Below are positions 7,747 through 15,000 of a stretch of 18,273 nucleotides of DNA, in pieces (position 1 is the stretch's first letter; the number at the start of each line of letters is the position of its first letter). The notes beneath the pieces were generated by a model that was not told the DNA's origin, searched no databases, and was given only the letters and a program-made list of their open reading frames with translations. Source of the DNA: CAYJFK01 sp964369475 (lineage in GTDB: Bacteria; Bacillota; Clostridia; Oscillospirales; Feifaniaceae); assembly GCA_964369475.1 (NCBI GenBank), contig CAYJFK010000052.1, forward strand, positions 1 to 18,273, given 5' to 3'. The position numbers were made by a program, and so were the translations under genes.

Positions 7747-7806
7747 CTTAAGGAGATAGATATAGTCCGAGCCAAACCCCTGACTAGATCTGTCAACCTA
7801 TACAAA

Positions 7807-7825
7807 GAGGGGCACAAAGCCCCTC
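7807..7825 (-). terminator. Hairpin terminator after rplS
   Basis: Minus-strand GAGGGGC, loop TTTGT, GCCCCTC, followed by TTTGT. The stem is seven perfect GC-rich pairs starting 13 bases after the rplS stop. The T-tract is short, so termination may be partial, allowing read-through into lepB. Confidence 0.6.
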
Positions 7826-7837
7826 AATTTTCTACGG

Positions 7838-8179
7838 TTATATTCTTTCCTTAACCTTAGCTCTCTTACCAACACGATCTCTGAGGTAGTAAAGCTTAGC
7901 ACGGCGTACCTTACCGTGACGCACAACTTGAATTCTGTCGATGTTGGGCGAGTGGATAGGGAATGCTTTCTCAACTCCTACGCCGTAGGATAGACGACGT
8001 ACAGTAAATGTAGCCGAAATTCCGCCACCGTTCTTCGAGATAACTGTTCCCTCGAACATCTGGATACGCTCTCTTGTACCCTCTTTAACCTTGATGAAGA
8101 CCTTTACAGTGTCGCCGATTCTGAAATCGGGTAGGTCTGTCTTCATCTGTCCTTGTGTTACTGCCTTGATTAAATCCAT
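7838..8179 (-). CDS. rplS: Large ribosomal subunit protein L19 (bL19)
   Basis: Ribosomal protein bL19 sits at the 30S-50S interface. The 113-residue sequence beginning MDLIKAVTQGQMKTDLPDF is unmistakable, with the conserved FEGTVISKNGGGISATFTVR (42-61), HSPNIDRI (76-83) and a basic C-terminus RRAKLYYLRDRVGKRAKV. A longer frame extends to 8233 but its extra residues are not L19-like. ATG 8179 has GGAGG at ideal distance, so that start is chosen. The upstream leader of about 66 bases could carry an autoregulatory L19 leader as in other Firmicutes, but I see only a small CCG/CGG stem and do not claim it. Here trmD is not upstream; the neighbour is a divergent DUF421 gene. Confidence 0.98.
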   Translation of the reverse strand: MDLIKAVTQGQMKTDLPDFRIGDTVKVFIKVKEGTRERIQMFEGTVISKNGGGISATFTVRRLSYGVGVEKAFPIHSPNIDRIQVVRHGKVRRAKLYYLRDRVGKRAKVKERI

Positions 8180-8251
8180 TTTCAAATCCTCCATGTTATA
8201 GATGTTCGTTACCGTCGTGCGGCAGAGGACCACCTTTATTTAAGCTTTAAT

Positions 8252-8280
8252 ATAATACCACAATAAATTTGCTATTGCAA
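8252..8280 (-). promoter_or_regulatory. Promoter of rplS
   Basis: Minus strand -35 TTGCAA (8275-8280), 17-base spacer, -10 TATTAT (8252-8257), start near 8245. This places the rplS promoter about 50 bases before the divergent yetF-like start at 8329, so the two genes share a compact control region. Confidence 0.7.
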
Positions 8281-8328
8281 GAAGTATTTTCAAAAAATTT
8301 TGGGTTATACTCGAAAAGAGGTGATTTT

Positions 8329-9087
8329 TTGGGAATTATTATTGCTCGCACTGTTATTTTATATCTAATTATAGTGGTAGGACTGCGAATGATGGGCAAA
8401 AGGCAGATAGGAGACATGCAACCGTCAGAGCTTGTTATAACAATATTATTATCAGAAGTGGCCGCAATACCGATGCAGTCAAACTCCATTCCACTGGTAT
8501 ACGGCGTGCTATCAATTGGCGTTTTAGTCTCGATGGAGGTTTTTTTGTCGTTTCTATCGGTTAAGTCTCCGAAATTCAGCAAAATGCTTGCAGGCAACCC
8601 ATGCGTTATTATAACAAACGGAGTTATAGACGAAAAAGAACTCTACAAATTGCGACTTAGCGTAGAAGATGTATACGAGGAAATGCGCTTACAAGGGATA
8701 GATAGCTTAGACGAGGTTTCGTATGCGGTATTTGAGACAAACGGGCAGATGTCAATACTACAAAGGGAAGGCTCAAAAGCTGCAACAAGGGCAGATGTGG
8801 GCAAGGCAGAGGAGATTAAGGGTGATAAAAAAATCCCAATGCCCTCCGGCACAACTCCTCCTGACAGTTTAGAAGAAAAAATAGACCTGCCATCGGTCGG
8901 CGGAAGTGGCAAAAAGGAGTATGTGGTAATTTCAAACGGAGTAATAAACAGCAATTTAATAAAAAAAGAAAATATAGATGTAATTGAAATATTAAATATT
9001 ATATCTTTTTGTAATATTTCTATATTAGATATTTCACTGCTATCACTTGATAACGAACATAAAATAATAAAATTAATTAGGAGGTAA
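8329..9087 (+). CDS. YetF/DUF421 family membrane protein
   Basis: A 252-residue protein of the DUF421 (YetF-like) family. Three membrane helices occupy about residues 3-20, 33-50 and 56-76, with the family hallmark GLRMMGKRQIGDMQPSELVI between and within the first two. The cytoplasmic DUF421 domain follows with PCVIITNGVI (about 91-100), LRLSVEDVYEEMRLQGI and YAVFETNGQMSI (about 133-143). A second, weaker NG-containing segment (YVVISNGVINS) lies near the C-terminus. In Bacillus such proteins act in spore membranes or stress; the biochemical role is unclear. The start is taken as TTG 8329, because AAGAGGTGA precedes it at good distance and it begins right at the first helix. A longer TTG frame from 8269 would run through the rplS promoter. 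The next gene begins one base after its stop. Confidence 0.9.
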   Translation: MGIIIARTVILYLIIVVGLRMMGKRQIGDMQPSELVITILLSEVAAIPMQSNSIPLVYGVLSIGVLVSMEVFLSFLSVKSPKFSKMLAGNPCVIITNGVIDEKELYKLRLSVEDVYEEMRLQGIDSLDEVSYAVFETNGQMSILQREGSKAATRADVGKAEEIKGDKKIPMPSGTTPPDSLEEKIDLPSVGGSGKKEYVVISNGVINSNLIKKENIDVIEILNIISFCNISILDISLLSLDNEHKIIKLIRR

Positions 9088-9088
9088 A

Positions 9089-9469
9089 ATGAAACGTATT
9101 TATCTTGCTGGATTTATATTTTTTGCACTTTGCTTCGGTGGACTTGTCAATGAAATATGGTACAAACATACAACCGAAGATATGATAGAGCTACTATCAG
9201 AGGTAAGTTCATTTGCAGAGCTTGAAGAAATTAATCAGGCAGAGATTGCGATGAACGACTTAATGGAATATGTAGAAAAAAATAAAATTATATTCAATAT
9301 AACAAGCGAACAGAGCGCTTTCGAAAGCATGGAAATGTCCTTGCACCAGACACGTGCTAATTTGATTATAGGTAACTTAGATGGGTTTGAAGTCGAAAGT
9401 GAGAGCTTAGAGTTTTTGATAGAGCATCTATATGAAAAGGAACGTTTTAGTTTGAATAATCTCTTTTAA
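9089..9469 (+). CDS. DUF4363-like small membrane-anchored protein
   Basis: A 126-residue protein with one N-terminal hydrophobic segment (about residues 4-21), likely a membrane anchor or uncleaved signal, then an acidic helical domain outside the membrane. The layout and its position immediately after a DUF421 gene match the DUF4363 family, which commonly accompanies YetF proteins in Clostridia. I assign it by resemblance and context. The AGGAGG ribosome binding site is made of the two final arginine codons of the preceding gene, and only one base separates stop and start, so the pair is translationally coupled and probably works together. Function unknown. Confidence 0.72.
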   Translation: MKRIYLAGFIFFALCFGGLVNEIWYKHTTEDMIELLSEVSSFAELEEINQAEIAMNDLMEYVEKNKIIFNITSEQSAFESMEMSLHQTRANLIIGNLDGFEVESESLEFLIEHLYEKERFSLNNLF

Positions 9470-9474
9470 GTGCC

Positions 9475-9509
9475 TGTATATTGTAAAGCAAAAATCTTTA
9501 CAATATACA
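9475..9509. repeat. Perfect 14-base inverted repeat (hairpin A)
   Basis: TGTATATTGTAAAG (9475-9488), loop CAAAAAT, CTTTACAATATACA (9496-9509). The stem is perfect over 14 bases, five bases after the DUF4363-like stop and between convergent genes. No T-tract follows on either strand. It shares the motif TGTAAAGCAA...ATCTTTACA with hairpin B downstream. Confidence 0.8.
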
Positions 9510-9525
9510 AGTATGGTAATGCTTT

Positions 9526-9551
9526 CATGTAAAGCAATATATCTTTACATG
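9526..9551. repeat. Second related inverted repeat (hairpin B)
   Basis: CATGTAAAG (9526-9534), loop CAATATAT, CTTTACATG (9543-9551). It is a nine-base perfect stem whose right arm contains the TAA stop of the minus-strand gene (9545-9547). An alternative six-base stem (TGCTTT 9520-9525 with AAAGCA 9531-9536) would compete with it. Its core is nearly the same as hairpin A, suggesting duplication or a shared binding role. Confidence 0.65.
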
Positions 9552-10129
9552 TTGAAAATGCAAGGTTTTTTTTCCAATGCTGTGTAAAAATAAGGTCCGC
9601 AACTTTCTTCATGAGTAAAAACATAAGTCCATCTTCCCACATCGTCATATACATATATATCTTGTTCTAAATCAAAGTCGGCAGCGGACAAATGCTCCGG
9701 ATTATCCACTTTATACGCTTCGTTTTTATTCTGATAGAAAACATAAACGCTATTTTTCTCTACTTGATCAAACTTCACTCTCGCCGCTTCGCCTTCAATC
9801 GACTTAATAAGCCCAAAAGAAAACACGTGCCACCTGAATGCATCATACCCTACCTCCTTTTTTGCTTGATCGGATACCTCCGAGGTGAAAATTTTGCTCC
9901 ATTTCCCTTTTACTGATGCCCCCGATTTTTGCTCTGTAAACTTCACTCCGAGTGATAATAAATTGTTAATCTTTTGTTTTCTTTCATAATCATTAAGATG
10001 AAATCTATAATCATTGACAGACATTGTTATATTATCAATTAATTCAAGTCTTATATTTTGCTCAACTTCATCATTTAGTGTATTCACTTCTAAAATCATA
10101 TTATTTATTAATTTATACATATCTTTCAT
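9545..10129 (-). CDS. DUF4275-like soluble protein of unknown function
   Basis: A 194-residue protein with no signal or membrane segment. The N-terminal third (about 1-60) is helical and charged. The rest contains WSKIFTSEVSDQAKKE, WHVFSFG (about 104-110), GEAARVKFD, VYVFYQNKNEAYKVDN, DIYVYDDVGRWTYVFTHEE and GPYF. Those latter motifs resemble the DUF4275 family of Firmicutes as I recall it; the family function is unknown. ATG 10129 has AAGGAG upstream at a slightly long spacing of about ten bases, partly overlapping the stop of the upstream membrane-protein gene. The gap is 14 bases, so they form a two-gene unit. The last codons and stop lie within hairpin B. An ATG three codons downstream is an alternative start. 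Confidence 0.68.
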   Translation of the reverse strand: MKDMYKLINNMILEVNTLNDEVEQNIRLELIDNITMSVNDYRFHLNDYERKQKINNLLSLGVKFTEQKSGASVKGKWSKIFTSEVSDQAKKEVGYDAFRWHVFSFGLIKSIEGEAARVKFDQVEKNSVYVFYQNKNEAYKVDNPEHLSAADFDLEQDIYVYDDVGRWTYVFTHEESCGPYFYTALEKKPCIFNM

Positions 10130-10143
10130 TAGCTTTTTTCTCC

Positions 10144-10794
10144 TTAATTGAATATTGAAAATATAAATGTTATAGGTATCGAAACAACAAGAACCGACGG
10201 TATTAAAAAAAGCACTCCGTAAGTCGGTGGAAATATCATAACAATAATGTGAAACACGCTTATTTTATCATTGCCTTGCTTTTTAGATTTAATATAAGTC
10301 GAGACTGTCAAAACAGCCGTTAATGTCCATGTTAGCAGTGTTGCAAGTGTCATTGATATCGGAAATGGTGCTCCCATCGAAATATCTATTGTAAATGCTA
10401 TTGTCATGATAACTATGTGGTACAGATATACCTGTATCAACATTCTTTTTACATCAACATATATATCTTCACTTTGCAAGCTTACTTCTTTTACCCTCTC
10501 TGCAACTCCTCCACTTTGTTCTGTCAGCTCTATGTTACGCTTTGCGCTTAGAATTAGCAATAAATTTACTGCTAAATATATAACTGTGTGCACAAAGGTT
10601 GAGGCAATTTCCTCTAAATGAAAAATCCCGCCCGATATTGCTCTCGAAATATACCACGCTACCGCATAACTAACACTTCCCCATTTGACATAAAAGCCTC
10701 TGTATAAAATTGCTCGCTCTCGGTTAGCTCCCATTACAAGGTATGCCACTGCAAATGTAACAATATATAAAAACACAAATATAATAGTAGCCAC
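10144..10794 (-). CDS. Polytopic membrane protein, unrecognised family
   Basis: A 216-residue, strongly hydrophobic protein with six or seven predicted membrane helices: about 2-22, 38-56, 64-84, 118-138, 147-167 and a long C-terminal region 177-214 that may form one or two helices. A hydrophilic loop (about 86-116) with many Glu, Ser and Lys separates the two halves. I recognise no family motif. The start is GTG (10792-10794), supported by GAGGGG six bases upstream. It is the first gene of a pair with the DUF4275-like gene. A tentative promoter lies about 40 bases upstream. Confidence 0.75.
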   Translation of the reverse strand: MATIIFVFLYIVTFAVAYLVMGANRERAILYRGFYVKWGSVSYAVAWYISRAISGGIFHLEEIASTFVHTVIYLAVNLLLILSAKRNIELTEQSGGVAERVKEVSLQSEDIYVDVKRMLIQVYLYHIVIMTIAFTIDISMGAPFPISMTLATLLTWTLTAVLTVSTYIKSKKQGNDKISVFHIIVMIFPPTYGVLFLIPSVLVVSIPITFIFSIFN

Positions 10795-10829
10795 AAATTC
10801 CCCTCTTTTCTTCCTATAATATATACTTT

Positions 10830-10859
10830 ATTGTAGCACACCGATCTTTACAAAGGCAA
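10830..10859 (-). promoter_or_regulatory. Tentative promoter of the membrane-protein pair
   Basis: Minus strand -35-like TTGCCT (10854-10859), 18-base spacer, -10 TACAAT (10830-10835). The -35 is weak and other AT-rich hexamers nearby could serve as well. Confidence 0.3.
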
Positions 10860-10991
10860 GAATTACAGTAGCCGAACTTCGTCAGATACACATTTCCTCT
10901 GCTTTTGCTCTAAAATTATATAATAATAACCTATATATTGTGGTTTATAATAATTTTGCCCCTTATATATCCATATACCGACCATCATGTG

Positions 10992-11020
10992 TTGACTTTT
11001 TATTAACTGTTTGATAAAAT
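10992..11020 (+). promoter_or_regulatory. Strong promoter of the dockerin/SLH protein operon
   Basis: Plus strand -35 TTGACT (10992-10997), 17-base spacer, -10 TAAAAT (11015-11020). Predicted start is near 11027, giving a leader of about 124 bases. The roughly 190 bases before it (10800-10991) are AT-rich and hold no gene that I can see. Confidence 0.75.
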
Positions 11021-11027
11021 ATTAGTT

Positions 11028-11074
11028 GTGTAGATACATATCTTAAATCTTCGCTTTTTTAAGATATTCTACAC
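11028..11074 (+). promoter_or_regulatory. Structured 5' leader stem-loop
   Basis: Outer stem GTGTAG (11028-11033) with CTACAC (11069-11074), a small asymmetric internal loop (ATAC versus T), then inner stem ATATCTTAAA (11038-11047) with TTTAAGATAT (11058-11067) and a loop of ten bases. The hairpin begins at the predicted transcription start, a position typical of 5' mRNA-stabilising structures. Downstream, TGTGCATT occurs twice (11085-11092 and 11109-11116). Confidence 0.6.
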
Positions 11075-11150
11075 TATTGGCTTTTGTGCATTTACTCCCA
11101 CACATTTATGTGCATTGCCTGCAATATTTTTAAAAAAAGGAGGAAATTTA

Positions 11151-12065
11151 ATGGCAAAATCCAAGAAAATCCTATCACTTCTGCTTGCAGTAGTGATGAC
11201 GGCGGCCATGTTACCAATGGCGGCCATGGCGGCAGACAATGCCAATGTTGGTGTGCGTGTTATTACCAAGGAAATCGATGGCACTACACAGACAGTTGCT
11301 CTGCAAGCGATGCTACCCGAAAACAGCGAAGGCATTACAAGCATAGCAACAATGCTTAGCTTCAACACAGCCAAGCTAACCCTGCAAGATGACGCCGGCG
11401 AAGCAGTTACTGTTGCTGCTACACCTTCAGACGTAAGAAGTTCTGTTGATGTTATTCTAACAGATGCAGCAAATGCCGACTACACGATTTACGATGCAGA
11501 TGTAGCGCTGTCTAACGGGGGTTATGCGATCCTGTCCATAACTTTGAGTGAGGACGGCGATTCCACACCCAACACTTCGCAAGACAAAGCAGGCTGGCAA
11601 GATGTTTATCTGCTAAAGTTTACGACAAACGGCGAAGCAACGACAACCGATATTAGGTTTGTTGACAACACAACCACCGATGCGACTGGCTTAGCGGCGC
11701 TTGATGCAGCTAACTATAATGCAGCATCATTTGTTATGGTCGGAAGTGACACTCTTGCTGTCAACAGCTTTGTCTATGGAAATCATGGCGTAAGCAATAC
11801 TTTTGACTCATTTGACACCATGACAGCTGAGGGTACAGGTACATTTGATCCTGAGGAGCCGCCATATATTCGTGGTGACGCTGATTTGAATGGAAGAGTT
11901 GAGCTAGCTGACGTAATATTAATATTAGACTATCTTGCTAGCAAAATTTCATTAAATGATACTCAACTCGCTGCAGCCAATGTAGATGAAGCAAGTCCAG
12001 GGGTTGCACTGAATGATGTAATCAAAATACTAGATTACCTTGCAAGCAAAATCACAGAACTATAA
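11151..12065 (+). CDS. Secreted protein with C-terminal type-I-like dockerin
   Basis: A 304-residue exported protein. A signal peptide covers about 1-28 (KKILSLLLAVVMTAAML..., cleavage probably at AMA|AD). Residues about 30-220 form a Thr/Asp-rich, beta-type domain with features weakly like a cohesin or carbohydrate-binding fold (hydrophobic strand patterns, LSFNTAKLTL, DVYLLKFTT), but I cannot assign it firmly. After a short acidic linker the C-terminus (about 240-304) is a dockerin: repeat one GDADLNGRVELADVILILDY has calcium-loop Asp/Asn at the expected positions; repeat two NVDEASPGVALNDVIKILDY is degenerate in its loop but keeps the helix. Both helices end in DYLASKI. The start ATG 11151 has AAGGAGG at ideal distance; a longer frame from 11115 would bury the signal peptide. 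The next gene starts 18 bases later with no terminator between, so both are one transcript. It likely docks to a cohesin, possibly the neighbour's. Confidence 0.85.
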   Translation: MAKSKKILSLLLAVVMTAAMLPMAAMAADNANVGVRVITKEIDGTTQTVALQAMLPENSEGITSIATMLSFNTAKLTLQDDAGEAVTVAATPSDVRSSVDVILTDAANADYTIYDADVALSNGGYAILSITLSEDGDSTPNTSQDKAGWQDVYLLKFTTNGEATTTDIRFVDNTTTDATGLAALDAANYNAASFVMVGSDTLAVNSFVYGNHGVSNTFDSFDTMTAEGTGTFDPEEPPYIRGDADLNGRVELADVILILDYLASKISLNDTQLAAANVDEASPGVALNDVIKILDYLASKITEL

Positions 12066-12083
12066 TTTAAGGAGGTTAAGCGA

Positions 12084-15000
12084 ATGAAAACATCAAAAAG
12101 AGCTTTGTCGTTACTGTTAGCTGCCGTTATGGTATTTTCTATGTTTCCAATGACCATATCTGCGGCAAGCTTACCCAGTGTGACACTAGAGCTCAAAGAT
12201 GCAAAAACCAGTTATCAAGCCGGTGAGCTTTTCTCGGTCGACGTATACTTAAATAATGCTTCGGCAGTCCAACCAATCAAGGGATATGGATTTGTTTTTG
12301 AATACGATAGCTCTATGTTGACTCCAGCCACTGACACTGTCGACTATGCTTACGACTATTTTGATCAAAACGACGCAGGTGCGATGAGGACGTGGTCTGG
12401 TACTGTTGGTGCGACCATCACAAACTTTGTATCTGTAGTTTATGGCGGATCAAATCCATATAGTGTTGAAGCAGATGCTGAAATTTTACTCGGTACACTA
12501 AATTTTACAGTAAAAACAGATGCACCTGTAGGTAGCACTTCTATTGGATTTACCACAGATTTTTCATTAGTCAACACAAAAGAACAATCAGTTCTTGACG
12601 ATAGCAATGCACCGATTGCAGCTATGGACTACACATCTGTTGCTTCCATCAACATCGTAAAACCCGGTGTAAACCTTGACACGACATCGGTCAATGTCAA
12701 CGGTTCGGCTGATGTTACAGTGCAGGCTACGGCTATCAGTGATGATGGCTCAGATGTAACGGATACTGCAACGTGGTCTGTATCTCCGACAACCGGAGGT
12801 GTATCGGTCGCTACGGGCGGTGTCATTACCGTTGACAAAGATGCAACAGCTGGTGACTACACTATATCCGCATTAGGTGTGACCGGCACGGCAACGCTAA
12901 CAGTTACAGAAGCGGCATTAACAGCTATTGAAATCATGGGTGATACCGCCGCAACAGTAATAGCAAAAGACATAAAAACCGTTACACTATCCGCTACGGG
13001 TACATATGAAGGCGGATCCACAGCCACAGTAACAAGTGGAATCACTTGGAGCATTGATCCTGCAGTTGAGGGTGCAAGTGTTTCGAGCAGTGGTGTTGTT
13101 TCTATCGAGGACAACGTAAGCGGAGATGTTACTGTCAAAGCTGCGGCAGCAGCAAATAGTTCTATTTCCGACACTCACACCATCGTTGTCACTCGTCCTG
13201 CTCCTTCGGTAAGATCGGTGGCCATTTCAGGCGCAGGCAACGTTAATGTGCCCACAGTAGCAGCTGGTGATTATACCGAATCATTCACTGCAACCTTCAC
13301 TGACCAGTACGGCGATACTTTCACTCCGACCACTACTACGACTTGGAGCATTACTAATGGCGATACGACAGGTATATCCATCGATAATAACGGAGTGCTC
13401 ACTGTATCACCTACAGCTAATGGAGGACAATATATTATAATAAAAGCAGCAAACTTTTTATCAGATGAGCATACCGTAGTAGTCAACAAAGCTGCTCCTG
13501 TTGCAACGTCTATAGCGGTAACCTCAGCAACAGACACCCTTGCAGTGCCTGTAGTAAACGCAGACGGCGACATTCAAGAAGCTACCACTACGTTCACTGC
13601 AACTGTGACAGACCAATTTGGTGCACCTATGACCGGTGAAACCGTAACTTGGAAAGTTACTAACGCAGACGGCGCTACCGTTGAAGGCGTTAGCATCGCA
13701 AATGGTGTTGTCACCGTAGAAAGTAATGCGAGCATCATAGGTCTCAATTACACTATGACGGTTACTGCAACAGCCGCAGGATTCGAGGCTACAGCTGAGC
13801 TTACTCTCACCAAAAATGCGTCTGTTGACACAAGCATTGATATCTACTCTGCAGAAGACACAGCCTTTGAGACAAAACTAAATGGTACAACTATCAGTGT
13901 AACAAAGCCAATAGGTGATACCAATGCAACGTACGAACTTGTAGCAGAGGTATTAGATCAGTATGGCATTTTTACTTCGACTAACCCTGCGATGGGTTAT
14001 ACCGATACTCCAAGTGACGGCATTACTTTTGAATCAGGTACGACATTCACAGTAACAAAAGATGCTACAGCAAGTGATGATTTACACGTTGTAACTGCAA
14101 ATGTAGCTGGGTTAAATGCTACGGTGAATTTTAAAGTAGTAGACATCAACATAGTTTGGCCTACTGTTTCGGTTGCCGATTCTACACCTACATACGGCGA
14201 CAACTGGACGGACATTTTAAGTAAAACCGGCGGTAGTGCAGATGTCAACGGAGCAAATGTTGAGGGAGACTTTAGCATAGTTTCCAAAGTCCCTGCCGTT
14301 GGCGATACAACCTATGAGATGAACTTCCTATCAAGCGATGGCAATTACGATGTTACAGCGCCTTTCTCTGAAAGTGTAACAATCTCGCCTGCAACGCTGA
14401 CTGTAACAGGTCTTGATGCAACAGACAGACCATACGACGGCACAACCGATGTTGCTCTAACAGGCGGCACTGTTGAAGGATTTGTGAACAGTGAATCCAC
14501 AGCGGATCTCACAGGTTTTGCTATGCCTACGAGCGGCACTGTGACCGATGGAAATGTTGGAACAGGTAAGCTTGTTAGCTTTACCGGTCCAACAACAACA
14601 AATGACAACTATGAATTTGGTGCTATCAGTGATATTGAAGTTGACATCACAAAGAAACCCATCACATTAGACGCAGTCACAATTGCACCAAAGACATTTG
14701 ACGGCACAACGACTGCGAATGCGACAGCTACATTTACCAACGTAGTAGGCTCTGAAGTAGTCAACTATACTGCTGTTGCAGATTATAACAATGCAAATGC
14801 CGGAACTACAGGCGGTAGCGGTACTGTAACTCTTGAAACAACAGGCGTTGCAGCAAACTACTCGCTCGCAGATGGAGGCTTTACCTTCAGCGGAAGTACA
14901 CCGGCTATCGCTAAGGCAACTTGGTCCGGTAGCATCACTCCCAATCCTATCACTGTTATAGAAACAGATGTTAGCGAAAAGACAATCACATTCCCGACAA

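Noticed and set aside
8180..8233. Longer L19 start at 8233
   Set aside because: The extra 18 residues are not L19-like, and the ATG at 8179 has an ideal ribosome binding site; the extension is the mRNA leader.
8269..8328. Upstream TTG start for the DUF421 protein
   Set aside because: It would encode residues across the rplS promoter and has no ribosome binding site, whereas TTG 8329 has AAGAGGTGA in front.
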